In this document: positions 7,713 to 16,535 of the stretch, piece by piece
Layout of the letters: every line of letters begins with the position of its first letter
Numbering within the stretch: position 1 is the stretch's first letter
Assembly (NCBI GenBank): GCA_039975755.1
Contig: JBDWGM010000166.1
Span: 62,001 to 126,000, forward strand
Origin: JABSSA01 sp039975755
GTDB taxonomy: Bacteria; Pseudomonadota; Alphaproteobacteria; Rhodobacterales; Rhodobacteraceae
Reading direction: 5' to 3'
DNA: 64,000 bases
The notes under the pieces: generated by a model
What the model was told of the DNA's origin: nothing
Database searches by the model: none
The model's input: only the letters and a program-made list of their open reading frames with translations
Position numbers and translations under genes: made by a program

Positions 7713-8528
7713 ATGGCGGATCGGCCAGGAATCGTAATTGCAGGGGCGTCGGGACGCATGGGGCAGATGCTTGTGCGATCTGTGACAGCAGATGATCGGA
7801 TGGTGTTGGTCGGCGCTCTGGAGCGTGCCGGGCATGATTGGGTTGGAACAGACATTGGGCAGGCGATGGGAGGGCAACCTTCGGGCGTTATCGTCTCAGA
7901 TGATGTTGCTGGCACGTTAGCTGGGGCGCAGGCTTTAATTGATTTCACGGCCCCTGTTGCGACGATCGCCTTTTCTAAAGCTGCGGCGGATGCGGGTGTA
8001 GTGCACGTCATCGGAACCACTGGCATGACCGATGACGAAATCGCGCAATTGGCGCCTGCTGGACAAAAAACAGCGATTATTCGGGCGGGAAACATGAGCC
8101 TTGGCGTGAATTTGTTGGTTCAATTGACCAAACAAGTTGCGGCTGCCTTGGATGAAGATTTCGACATCGAAGTGATCGAGGGACATCACCATCACAAAGT
8201 GGATGCCCCGTCAGGCACGGCATTGATGCTGGGTGAAGCCGCTGCCGAAGGCCGAGGCGTGGCCTTGGCAGATGTGCGTGACAGCGGACGAGACGGCATC
8301 ACAGGTGCACGCAAACGTGGGGATATCGGATTTACGGCAATACGGGGCGGTGACATTGTCGGAGAACATGACGTTTTGTTTGCAGGTGCTGGCGAACGTA
8401 TTGTTCTGCGCCACATGGCCACCGACCGGGCATTGTTTGCCAAAGGCGCACTGAGGGCGGCGCTTTGGGGGCAGGGGAAAGAACCGGGAGAATATGATAT
8501 GCTTGATGTGCTGGGTCTTGGGCGCTGA
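7713..8528 (+). CDS. dapB: 4-hydroxy-tetrahydrodipicolinate reductase
   Basis: A 271-residue DapB of the lysine/diaminopimelate pathway, which reduces hydroxytetrahydrodipicolinate with NAD(P)H. The nucleotide-binding GASGRMGQML motif is at the N-terminus, and the family signature EGHHHHKVDAPSGTAL carries the catalytic histidine and lysine and the substrate-binding GT. AAGGA six bases before the ATG fixes the start; a longer frame lacks such a site. The gene is monocistronic on the plus strand and diverges from rbfA. The product supplies meso-diaminopimelate for peptidoglycan and lysine. Confidence 0.96.
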   Translation: MADRPGIVIAGASGRMGQMLVRSVTADDRMVLVGALERAGHDWVGTDIGQAMGGQPSGVIVSDDVAGTLAGAQALIDFTAPVATIAFSKAAADAGVVHVIGTTGMTDDEIAQLAPAGQKTAIIRAGNMSLGVNLLVQLTKQVAAALDEDFDIEVIEGHHHHKVDAPSGTALMLGEAAAEGRGVALADVRDSGRDGITGARKRGDIGFTAIRGGDIVGEHDVLFAGAGERIVLRHMATDRALFAKGALRAALWGQGKEPGEYDMLDVLGLGR

Positions 8529-8924
8529 CGGCGGATATTCGGCGGGGGGTGTTTGGTGGAATAGGTGATTTGTTGCTGAGGTAATAAATAGCTTTTTAGG
8601 ATGCATTGCGCCGACTTTTCCAAGCCTGATTACGCGTCGGATTAAGGGCACGTGAATTGTATTTATTTTGGCGGTTTCACTGGCTGCGATTGGAGTCGTT
8701 TGCCAAGATAGAAAAAATATGGCGACTACAGCGATTTAGGGAGATATCTGTTTGTACAACCATAGGTTATCTTCAGTTCGGCGAGAAATCGCCAAACGAG
8801 AGGCACTGCAAATTAAATTGTATAAATTGCCGGAGTTTGGCGTGTTTTCCATTGAATGCTTTTGAAGCAAAATGGCATCCTACCCTCACAAACGGGTGAC
8901 GAAATACTATGAAAGAATGAGTAT
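8529..8924. other. AT-rich intergenic stretch
   Basis: Almost 400 bases noticeably richer in A and T than the flanking genes. No convincing gene, RNA or terminator is visible. A plus-strand reading frame at 8657-8899 has no ribosome-binding site and an odd composition (many Cys, Trp and Phe). A short inverted repeat (GGCGAgaaaTCGCC, near 8780) is present. Just before the next gene are overlapping mini-frames starting at two ATGs near 8909 and 8917. The stretch may hold the promoter of the 8925 gene. Confidence 0.5.
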
Positions 8925-9368
8925 TTGGGCGAGCTAAAGTCAGCGCGGGAAATTGCGGAATATCTGCTGGAGCGATCCGGTAGCTCGATTATGGACGGCG
9001 ATTTCGAAACGTTCAAAACTTGCTTTGCGCTGCCTCAATATATGGACACGTTTGAAGGTCGCCGTTTTATCGAAACGATTGAGGATATCCGCGATATTTT
9101 TGACAATGTCCGAGAGTATTACCAATCAAAAAGCGTTGTAGAATTGAACCGCATTTGTGTTGAAGCCAGCTTTCGAGATGCGCACACCGTTGTATCAACA
9201 CATGAAGCACGCATGATCAGTAAAGATGCCGTCCTCGTCCAATCTCCATACCCTGTGTTTTCCATCCTGCGTCTTTACGATGACGGTTGGAAAGTTGCGT
9301 ATAGTCAGGTGGCGATTGCAGATGAACCAAAACACAACCAAGCCTTGAGGGGTGTCTTGGACACGTAA
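8925..9368 (+). CDS. NTF2-like (SnoaL-type) hypothetical protein
   Basis: A 147-residue soluble protein with an alpha+beta pattern typical of NTF2-like proteins: an N-terminal helix pair (SAREIAEYLLERSG, then DFETFKTCFALP), a central ETIEDIRDIFDNVREYY helix, and C-terminal strands ending VFSILRLYDDGWKVAYSQVA. NTF2-like proteins range from enzymes to ligand-binding domains, so no reaction is assigned. The start is uncertain. Translation from TTG at 8925 has no good ribosome-binding site, an in-frame stop lies at 8910-8912, and the first in-frame ATG is about 22 codons downstream, inside the first helical region. The gene converges with puuD, 17 bases away. Confidence 0.6.
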   Translation: MGELKSAREIAEYLLERSGSSIMDGDFETFKTCFALPQYMDTFEGRRFIETIEDIRDIFDNVREYYQSKSVVELNRICVEASFRDAHTVVSTHEARMISKDAVLVQSPYPVFSILRLYDDGWKVAYSQVAIADEPKHNQALRGVLDT

Positions 9369-9385
9369 AACGGTCCGATTTCTAA

Positions 9386-10609
9386 TCACTCAAAGGCGGC
9401 TTTGTACCACGCGACGATCTGTGCGCGTTCTTCTTCAGCGATATAACTCAGATTTGCCGGGGGCATTGCATGGCTAAGGCCAGCTTGCAGATATACAGCG
9501 CGGGCGTTTTTGGCGATGTCAACTTTGTTGTCCAGTCGGACTCCTTTTGGGGGCCAGTGTAAGCCTTGCCAAACGGGTTCAGCTGCATGGCACATTGAAC
9601 AGCGTCCCAACATGATGTCATGCACCTCATCAAAACCTTCTGCGGTGACAAACCGCGATAGTCCGTCGTCTAAAACAGCGTCATCCGCAGAAGAGATTTG
9701 CAGCGGTGCGGTCGACAACCACATGATGACGAGGAATATCAGCGTCGTCAGGGCTAGCGTCCAATGTGGATATCCCTTGCGGGCATGCATCGAATTAAAG
9801 AAATGGCGAATGGTCACGCCCATCAGGAAAACAAGAGATGCAATCAGCCAAGCGTTTTCTGATCCAAAGGACAATGGATAGTGGTTTGACAACATCAAGA
9901 AGATGACCGGAAGTGTCAGGTAGTTGTTGTGGGTGCTGCGTTGCTTGGCAACAAAGCCGTATTTCGGGTCAGGTGTTCGGCCCGCAATCAAATCCGCGAC
10001 CAGAATGCGTTGATTGGGGATGATGATATGCGCCACGTTTGCTGTCATGATCGTGGCCGTGAACGCGCCCAAATGCAGCAAGGCTGCGCGTCCAGTAAAG
10101 ACGGACGTATAAAAAGTGGACATCACCACAAGCACACCAAACAGAACGACCATCAACAGGGTCATGTTTTGGCCGATAGGGCTTTTGCAAAGTTGGTCGT
10201 AAATGATCCAACCCACGATCAACGACCCGATGGAAATCCCAATGGCCTGCCAAGTTGCAAGGTCCATAATATTGGGATCGATCAAGTAAAATTCGGCCCC
10301 AAACCAATAGACCAATACCATAAGGACAAAGCCGGACAGCCACGTTGCATAGCTTTCCCATTTGAACCAAACCAGATGCTCGGGCATCTGTGCCGGGGCG
10401 ACGAGGTACTTTTGAATGTGATAAAAGCCACCACCATGGACTTGCCATTCTTCGCCGTCAGCGCCGCTGTCCAAAGGTTTGTCGCGTCGCAGACCCAAAT
10501 CCAAGGCGATGAAGTAAAATGAGCTTCCGATCCATGCGATGGCGGTTACGACATGCAACCAGCGCGCAGCAAATTCAATCCAAGCCCCGAAAGCGGCAAG
10601 ATCATACAT
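9386..10609 (-). CDS. puuD: Urate hydroxylase PuuD, membrane protein with C-terminal cytochrome c
   Basis: A 407-residue protein. Residues 1-300 carry eight or nine predicted membrane helices of the DUF989/PuuD family, beginning with FAARWLHVVTAIAWIGSSFYFIALD. The C-terminal 90 residues form a cytochrome c domain with heme motif CSMCH near residue 340 and a likely Met ligand in HAMPPANLS. Characterised PuuD oxidises urate to 5-hydroxyisourate and passes electrons to the respiratory chain through the heme domain. No other urate genes (xdh, puuE, uraD) are in the window, so the gene is an isolated piece of purine catabolism here. Confidence 0.9.
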   Translation of the reverse strand: MYDLAAFGAWIEFAARWLHVVTAIAWIGSSFYFIALDLGLRRDKPLDSGADGEEWQVHGGGFYHIQKYLVAPAQMPEHLVWFKWESYATWLSGFVLMVLVYWFGAEFYLIDPNIMDLATWQAIGISIGSLIVGWIIYDQLCKSPIGQNMTLLMVVLFGVLVVMSTFYTSVFTGRAALLHLGAFTATIMTANVAHIIIPNQRILVADLIAGRTPDPKYGFVAKQRSTHNNYLTLPVIFLMLSNHYPLSFGSENAWLIASLVFLMGVTIRHFFNSMHARKGYPHWTLALTTLIFLVIMWLSTAPLQISSADDAVLDDGLSRFVTAEGFDEVHDIMLGRCSMCHAAEPVWQGLHWPPKGVRLDNKVDIAKNARAVYLQAGLSHAMPPANLSYIAEEERAQIVAWYKAAFE

Positions 10610-10761
10610 TTAGGCATTCCATCACATAATTTGAACGCGACGTTAGCGTTGCAAGGCCTTAAGGAAAAGCCGAAACGCTTTGTTCCCTTTCCCCGAGAGG
10701 CGAACACAGTTAGGTTGCCGCAAAGTCCAAGCGGGATCCAACCCGGAATGCAGGTATAACG

Positions 10762-12306
10762 ATGAAACCTATTCGGCTCATCTCTGGCTTTTTGACAGTC
10801 GGCTTCTGGACGTTGATGTCGCGCCTCTTGGGATTTGTGCGCGAAATCATGATCCTGTCCCTGATTGGTCCGGGTCCGTTGATGGACGCATTTGTCGCCG
10901 CGTTTCGATTGCCGAATATGTTCCGTCGTTTTTTTGCAGAGGGCGCTTTTAACGCGGCATTTGTGCCCTTATTTTCCAAGAAACTAGAGGGCGATGAGGA
11001 CGCGCATCAATTTGCAACCGATGCGTTGAACGCTTTGGCCCTTTTGACCTTGTTGTTAACTGCGGTGGCCATGATTTTTATGCCTGGTTTGGTCTGGGTG
11101 ACAGCCGCAGGTTTTGAAGGCGATACTCGGTTTGATCTGACCGTTGGATTTGGTCGTGTGGTTTTCCCGTATATCTTTTTCATGTCCCTTGCCGCGCTGT
11201 TTTCTGGGATTTTGAATGCGACAGGGCGGTTTGCGGCTGCGGCGGCTGCGCCCACTTTGCTGAATGTTTTTGTCATCGTGGCGATGGGAATGGCATACGC
11301 ATTTGATCAAGAAGTCATTCAGTGGCTGATCTGGGTCATACCTTTTGCCGGCGTTGCGCAGCTTGCTTTGACATGGGTTGCGGCGGCGCGTGCAGGGTTT
11401 GCGTTGAAACCCAGACTGCCACGGTTCACGCCGGATATGCGCAACTTGTTAATCACGGCTGTTCCTGCGGCGATGGCCACGGGTGTGATGCAGATCAATT
11501 TGGTCGTGGGTCAGTTGGTTGCGTCACAATTCGAAGGGGCCGTCAGTTGGTTGTTTGCCGCTGACAGGTTGTATCAATTGCCCTTGGGTGTTGTTGGAAT
11601 AGCTGTTGGAATTGTGCTGCTTCCGGACTTGTCGCGTCGATTGAAAGCGGATGACACGGCAGGCGCACGCGACGCCTTATCCCGCGCAGCAGAATTTTCG
11701 ATGGCTTTGACTTTACCCTCTGCGGTGGCTTTGGCCATTATCGCATTGCCTTTGGTATCCGTGCTGTTTGAACGTGGCGAAACCGGTGCGGACGATGTGG
11801 CCGCTATTGCGGTTGCGACCATGATTTACGGTCTGGGCTTGCCTGCATTTGTTTTGCAAAAGGTTCAGCAACCTCTGTTCTTTGCGCGCGGCGATACCCG
11901 ACGTCCGTTTTATTATGCGTTGGTGGCGATGTTTGTGAATGGCGGACTTGCTTTTGGTCTTGTTCCCGTCATCGGATGGATGGCACCCGCTGTTGCGGCT
12001 GTCGTTGCCGGTTGGTTGATGGTTGCGTTGCTTGCAATTGGAGCCCGGCCCATGGGCGAGGTTGCTCGGTTTGATCAGCGATTTTGGAAACGTTTGCCGC
12101 GTCTGATTTTGTCATCCTTTATCATGGGCGGAGTTTTGTATTCGGCACATATAACGCTTGCCTTTGCACTGGGCACACCGGGGGTCCGTTACATTGCGCT
12201 GATCGTTTTGGTTCTGATGGGCGTGATCAGTTTCTTTGGCGCGGCACATCTGACCAAAGGATTGCGCATCAACGAATTGAAGGGCGCCATGCGACGCGGG
12301 CAATAG
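10762..12306 (+). CDS. murJ: Lipid II flippase MurJ
   Basis: A 514-residue polytopic protein of the MVF/MurJ family with about 14 membrane helices. The N-terminal SGFLTVGFWTLMSRLLGFVREIMI and DAFVAAFRLPNMFRRFFAEGAFNAAFVP segments are the family signature, including the arginines that line the central cavity. It flips lipid II from the cytoplasmic to the periplasmic face for peptidoglycan synthesis. It stands alone on the plus strand and converges with the second DUF3179 gene over a hairpin. The mre/mrdA/rodA cell-wall elongation cluster is 17 kb away. Confidence 0.95.
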   Translation: MKPIRLISGFLTVGFWTLMSRLLGFVREIMILSLIGPGPLMDAFVAAFRLPNMFRRFFAEGAFNAAFVPLFSKKLEGDEDAHQFATDALNALALLTLLLTAVAMIFMPGLVWVTAAGFEGDTRFDLTVGFGRVVFPYIFFMSLAALFSGILNATGRFAAAAAAPTLLNVFVIVAMGMAYAFDQEVIQWLIWVIPFAGVAQLALTWVAAARAGFALKPRLPRFTPDMRNLLITAVPAAMATGVMQINLVVGQLVASQFEGAVSWLFAADRLYQLPLGVVGIAVGIVLLPDLSRRLKADDTAGARDALSRAAEFSMALTLPSAVALAIIALPLVSVLFERGETGADDVAAIAVATMIYGLGLPAFVLQKVQQPLFFARGDTRRPFYYALVAMFVNGGLAFGLVPVIGWMAPAVAAVVAGWLMVALLAIGARPMGEVARFDQRFWKRLPRLILSSFIMGGVLYSAHITLAFALGTPGVRYIALIVLVLMGVISFFGAAHLTKGLRINELKGAMRRGQ

Positions 12307-12324
12307 GTCACCTAAAAATAAGGC

Positions 12325-12358
12325 GGCCTGACGTATCTCGACGGAAATACATCAGGCC
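12325..12358. terminator. Hairpin between murJ and the convergent DUF3179 gene
   Basis: Inverted repeat with arms GGCCTGA-c-GTAT and ATAC-a-TCAGGCC around a 10-base loop, located 20 bases after murJ. The T-run is weak (ATTTAGG). It is probably a shared terminator for the converging genes. Confidence 0.5.
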
Positions 12359-12405
12359 ATTTAGGAAACTGTATCCTGCCGATGAAGTGGTGCTAATCTT
12401 GGGGA

Positions 12406-13773
12406 TCAGTTCTCATAGACGGATGCCGCGTCTCCTAAATAATTGTCCCATGCAAACCAATAGGCGACGTGGCCCGCAACGCGAGGCAAGGTTTGACCAT
12501 CTGGCCCTGTCAATGCGTTTTCTGATACCTGCCATTCAGACCCATTATCAGAGCGCAAAGACCCGTCCTTGGATTTGAATGTATGCGTGCCGCGTTCGTA
12601 TGCGCGCACGCTGCGTGTGTCTGCATCGCCAAGCAGTACAAGGGGTTTGTCCGCAATGGCGTCGTTGATGACTTTGCGTTTGGCGAAAGCTTTGACAGGC
12701 CAAGCCCGCGCCGCGCCAAATTCACGAACCGCAAAGACGTAATCCTTTTGTTTGTGATCGCGTTGATCGACATCGGCCGGGAACATCAGTTCGTTTGATC
12801 CAAAGTATTCGGAATAAACAACGCCTGATCCGTAATCGCGTCGGTGACCCGTATCGACAGACAGGACTTTGGTGTTCGCGTGCGAGGTTTTCCAGCGCTT
12901 CCATGATGTGATGACGACGGGCCTTTGTTTCAGTTCGATCCCACTGCCGACCAGCGGCCCAACCACAGGCTTGCCGGTGAACTGGTTCCACAAAGAATCC
13001 GTTTCGCGATCAAACATGAGCTTATTTGACCGATACAGAAATCCCGATGATCCAAAGACAAGCGGTTTGGAACGTCCTTCAAGTTTTGTCTCGAACAAAA
13101 TGCCCGATCCACACAGCGTGCAATAGGCCAATGCAACAGGCACACCGCCGATCACTTCGTTGAACATTTCGTGCCAGCCCATGATGCGCAGAGGATAGGC
13201 CCGCACGTCGCCGTTGATCGACACGCCAAAAACAAGGTCGTCATCGCGCATGTATTCCGCATCAGCGGCATTTACCAGATCTGGATTGTCCAGTGACGGA
13301 ATGCCGTCTTTGACAACGCCGCCCCATGCGACTTCTTCAATGCGGATTTTGGGTTTGCCTTGCGCCAGATGCTCTAGGCGCAAAAACTGGTCAAAGTTGG
13401 GGTCGATTTGCAAATGGACGCGTCGCATGTAGGCCGCAAAGGACGGATGCGGTACAATCTGAGGATTGCGTTCTTGCCAAAGCATCCAGTCAAACCAGCT
13501 GGTTCCGTGGGTCTCGCCGGTAATCTTTTCCAACGTGGCCGCGATATTATCTGCACGCCTGTTCGAAAACCGTTGTGACAGGATTAACCCGGCAGCCATG
13601 TCTGGGTTGCCGCGCTGCGCAATTTGGCTAAGCCCACTGAGATGTTCTGACGTGGTTCCGAATAACTGTGCCTCAAGCGCTTCGTCCATGCTGGCGTCTT
13701 GCGCCTGCAATGGGCCGGACAAAGTTGTGCTGGCAAGGGCAAGGCCTGCAAATCGGCGACGCGTAACGTGCAT
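12406..13773 (-). CDS. DUF3179 domain-containing protein with Tat signal
   Basis: A 455-residue paralogue of the 80-1444 product. It starts MHVTRRRFAGLALAS, a twin-arginine signal, so it should cross the membrane folded. The DUF3179 core has GDVRAYPLRIMGWHEM and YCTLCGSG. The two copies share the same order of blocks, including DNP near residue 200 and the NKLMFD/NKVMYD region, but are otherwise quite diverged. Tat export often means a cofactor is inserted in the cytoplasm, and a metal on the CxxC is conceivable but unproven. The GGAGA site before ATG 13773 gives the start; an ATG two codons earlier has none. A 9-bp inverted repeat lies about 115 bases upstream. Confidence 0.83.
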   Translation of the reverse strand: MHVTRRRFAGLALASTTLSGPLQAQDASMDEALEAQLFGTTSEHLSGLSQIAQRGNPDMAAGLILSQRFSNRRADNIAATLEKITGETHGTSWFDWMLWQERNPQIVPHPSFAAYMRRVHLQIDPNFDQFLRLEHLAQGKPKIRIEEVAWGGVVKDGIPSLDNPDLVNAADAEYMRDDDLVFGVSINGDVRAYPLRIMGWHEMFNEVIGGVPVALAYCTLCGSGILFETKLEGRSKPLVFGSSGFLYRSNKLMFDRETDSLWNQFTGKPVVGPLVGSGIELKQRPVVITSWKRWKTSHANTKVLSVDTGHRRDYGSGVVYSEYFGSNELMFPADVDQRDHKQKDYVFAVREFGAARAWPVKAFAKRKVINDAIADKPLVLLGDADTRSVRAYERGTHTFKSKDGSLRSDNGSEWQVSENALTGPDGQTLPRVAGHVAYWFAWDNYLGDAASVYEN

Positions 13774-13888
13774 TGGCAATTTCTCCTATTGATACCGCAT
13801 AGTTGGACTTGGCGCGGATCACTTGCACCCAACATTGTCGTGAAAATACGAAATATCTTTAGGTAAAGAACAGCGTAGCCATCAGAGG

Positions 13889-13912
13889 TAAAGTTTGCCG
13901 AGCCAAACTTTA
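13889..13912. repeat. Perfect inverted repeat TAAAGTTTG-N6-CAAACTTTA
   Basis: A 9-bp perfect palindrome with a 6-base spacer in the region between trpS and the Tat-type DUF3179 gene, both on the minus strand. There is no T-run on either side, so an operator for the DUF3179 gene is as likely as a trpS transcript hairpin. The rest of 13774-14038 holds no gene I can support. Confidence 0.45.
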
Positions 13913-14038
13913 GGCCAGGGTTTGAAAAAAGACGAGCGCGTGCAACGCGTACATCACACGAACAGTCCGACCGTGCGATCAGCTATGTTATTGAAAGGCG
14001 CGGTTTGCAAAATGCTGGCCCCTCGCCAATCAACAGGT

Positions 14039-15058
14039 CTAACGCACCATACCCACGATTTCGTAAGTTTTGGCCAAAATGGGCGCGGTAATCGCACGCG
14101 CATGTTCCGCACCGCGTGCAAGAATACGGTCGATTTCCGATGTATCGGCCAATAGGCGTGTCATCTCAGATGAAATCGGCGCAAGTTTTGCGACAGCCAA
14201 ATCCGTCAACATGGGTTTGAATGCTCCGAACTGCTTACCGCCAACCTCTGCCAGTGTTTGTTCAACGGTTTGGTCGCTGAGTGCGGCATAGATCGCGACA
14301 AGATTGCGCGCCTCTGGACGCCCTTCTAAACCAGCCTCTTCCGAGGGCAAAGGATCAGGGTCGGTTTTGGCTTTCTTTAATTTCTTGGAAATTGTGTCCG
14401 CGTCATCCATCATATTGATGCGCGACAAATCGGATGGGTCCGACTTGGACATCTTTTTTGATCCATCCCGCAGTGACATCACACGTGCAGCAGGGCCGCC
14501 GATGACGGGTTCGATCACCGGAAAGAAATCTTGGTCATAATCGTGGTTGAACTTGATCGCGATGTCGCGTGTCAATTCCAGATGCTGCTTTTGATCCTCA
14601 CCAACTGGGACATGGGTTGCATGGTAAATCAAAATATCGGCCGCCATGAGTGCCGGGTATGCAAACAAACCCAATGACGCGGCTTCGGCATTTTTACCTA
14701 CCTTGTCTTTCCACTGGGTCATGCGACCCATCCAGCCCATACGGGCGACACAATTGAAAATCCAAGCCAATTGCGCGTGTTCCGGGACATGGCTTTGCGC
14801 AATTAGGATGGATTTTTCCGGGTCAATCCCGCTTGCGATATAAGCCGCCGCCAGTTCACGGGTGTTGCGTGTCAGATCTTGGGGCGTTTGCGGAACCGTG
14901 ATCGCGTGCAAGTCGACGATGCAATAAACGGTTTCGAACGCCCCTTCATCCTGCATGGCAACAAAGCGTTGCATCGCGCCGAGGTAATTGCCCAGCGTCA
15001 AACCACCTGAGGGCTGGATTCCGGAGAAAACGCGGGGTGTAAAAGTCGAATCTGACAT
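14039..15058 (-). CDS. trpS: Tryptophan--tRNA ligase
   Basis: A 339-residue class I aminoacyl-tRNA synthetase. The N-terminal RVFSGIQPSGGLTLGNYLGA region carries the HIGH-equivalent TLGNYLG, and KKMSKSDPSD is the KMSKS loop near residue 200. AGAGG six bases before the ATG supports the start and discards 24 upstream codons that would overlap the divergent rhomboid-like gene. The gene ends about 265 bases before the Tat-type DUF3179 gene. Confidence 0.96.
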   Translation of the reverse strand: MSDSTFTPRVFSGIQPSGGLTLGNYLGAMQRFVAMQDEGAFETVYCIVDLHAITVPQTPQDLTRNTRELAAAYIASGIDPEKSILIAQSHVPEHAQLAWIFNCVARMGWMGRMTQWKDKVGKNAEAASLGLFAYPALMAADILIYHATHVPVGEDQKQHLELTRDIAIKFNHDYDQDFFPVIEPVIGGPAARVMSLRDGSKKMSKSDPSDLSRINMMDDADTISKKLKKAKTDPDPLPSEEAGLEGRPEARNLVAIYAALSDQTVEQTLAEVGGKQFGAFKPMLTDLAVAKLAPISSEMTRLLADTSEIDRILARGAEHARAITAPILAKTYEIVGMVR

Positions 15059-15124
15059 CTGGAACCTCTGGGCAAATCTTAGAGGGTGAAGTACCACGTG
15101 GACCAAGCGCGTCAAGGAGGCCTC

Positions 15125-15802
15125 ATGCATAGCGAACCGTCACCGGTAAACCCGTTGCCTCCTGTTGTGTTGGCATTGTTTTTCGCAATCGCTGGTGTCG
15201 AAGTTCTATTCGCCGTGGGCGAAGCAGGATTTGCGGGTGGGCCAGAGGCCATTGGGTGGCGATTGAACGCCATCCGCGACTATGGGTTTTCAGGGCCGGT
15301 GTTTGATTGGATGATCGAGCAAGGCCGTTGGCCCCTTGAACATGTGATGCGGTTTGTAACTTATCCCTTTGTCCATGGCGGCATCACGGCGACTGTGTTT
15401 TCTGGTGTGATGCTGTTGGCCATGGGCAAGCTGGTGGGTGAGGTCATGGGGCAATTTGCGGTTTTGGCTTTGTTTTTTGGCAGCGCTGTTCTGGGTGCGT
15501 TTGTCTTTGGATTGCTGACATCCGAAGCGTGGTTGATCGGCGCCTTTCCAGGCGTTTACGGCTTGATCGGCGGATATACATTTCTGATGTGGCTTAAACT
15601 TGGTGCGGCGGGTGCGTCGCAATCGGGCGCGTTTTCATTGATAGTTATGTTGATGGGCATTCAGTTGTTCTTTTCCATCTTCTTTGGAACAGGACCGGAT
15701 TGGATCGCGGATTTGGCCGGCTTTGCCGCCGGGTTTGGCCTGTCCACGGTTGTCATCCCCGGCGGATTTGCACGTCTGGTGAACCGATTTCGGCAACGGT
15801 AA
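15125..15802 (+). CDS. Rhomboid-fold membrane protein lacking the catalytic dyad
   Basis: A 225-residue protein with six likely membrane helices and the rhomboid layout: YPFVHGG near residue 80 (normally ahead of the second conserved helix), the FPGVYGLIGG helix, and ADLAGFAAGF. In active rhomboid proteases these last two are GxSGxxG and AHxxGxxxG. Here the serine position is Pro142 and the histidine position Asp196, and the conserved His/Asn of the second helix are also missing. It is therefore predicted to be a pseudoprotease. GGAGG shortly before the ATG fixes the start. It diverges from trpS and converges with an SDR gene. Confidence 0.82.
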   Translation: MHSEPSPVNPLPPVVLALFFAIAGVEVLFAVGEAGFAGGPEAIGWRLNAIRDYGFSGPVFDWMIEQGRWPLEHVMRFVTYPFVHGGITATVFSGVMLLAMGKLVGEVMGQFAVLALFFGSAVLGAFVFGLLTSEAWLIGAFPGVYGLIGGYTFLMWLKLGAAGASQSGAFSLIVMLMGIQLFFSIFFGTGPDWIADLAGFAAGFGLSTVVIPGGFARLVNRFRQR

Positions 15803-15825
15803 GGGCAGATCGTTGAAGGCAGATG

Positions 15826-16488
15826 TTACCACGCGATGTCGGTGCCCGAATAATCCAAAAAGCGCCCCGTATCGGTGGGGCCCAATTTTTCCAAGACACT
15901 GATTATGTTTTGGGCCGCCTCGTCTGGCGTCACGGTAGGATGGCGCCCCACGTATTTTTCGGTGAACCGTGTGGCAACGGTGCCGGGATGCAAGGCGACA
16001 ACGGCGGTCTGTTTGTGAGAACGACATAATTCAATAGCAGAGGTGCGGACAATCTGGTTTAGCGCGGCTTTGGCTGCGCGATAACTTATCCACCCACCCA
16101 AACGATTGTCCTCGATTGAACCGACACGCGCAGATAAAACCGCACAAACCGACGGACGATCGTGCGCAAGCAATTTGTGAGCATGGGACAGAACCAATGC
16201 GGGCCCAATTGCATTGAGTGCAAATTGATTCGTCATCGCGTCTGCACTGAGCGACTTAATGGATTTTTCCGGTGTCGCGCCGTTTATTTCAAGGGCTCCC
16301 GTTGCGATTATCACCCTATCGAATGAACCCAACCCGTCCAAAGATTGCGCAACGCTGTCTTGGTTTGTGATATCTAAGCCGTCGTCGCGGCGCGACAATG
16401 TGCGAACAGTATCGCCTTTATCACGATAAGATCGTGCCAATGCCGAGCCGATGCCCCCAGAAGCGCCAATTATCAATACATCTGCCAT
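15826..16488 (-). CDS. SDR family oxidoreductase, CsgA-like
   Basis: A 220-residue short-chain dehydrogenase. The NAD(P)-binding glycine motif IIGASGGIGSALA is at the very N-terminus, IIATGALE replaces the usual NNAG, and the catalytic YRAAK (YxxxK) is near residue 152 after a serine in VLSARVGS. It resembles small SDRs of the CsgA/C-signal type. The substrate is unknown. It diverges from the GNAT gene, and the intergenic space is under 50 bases. Confidence 0.82.
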   Translation of the reverse strand: MADVLIIGASGGIGSALARSYRDKGDTVRTLSRRDDGLDITNQDSVAQSLDGLGSFDRVIIATGALEINGATPEKSIKSLSADAMTNQFALNAIGPALVLSHAHKLLAHDRPSVCAVLSARVGSIEDNRLGGWISYRAAKAALNQIVRTSAIELCRSHKQTAVVALHPGTVATRFTEKYVGRHPTVTPDEAAQNIISVLEKLGPTDTGRFLDYSGTDIAW

Positions 16489-16535
16489 TCTACGCCAATT
16501 AACTCTTTGTGCATGGGTATCAAGCTTTCGTACAA

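Noticed and set aside
8657..8899. Plus-strand frame of 80 codons in the AT-rich spacer
   Set aside because: No ribosome-binding site, unusual composition rich in Cys, Trp and Phe, and no recognisable domain.
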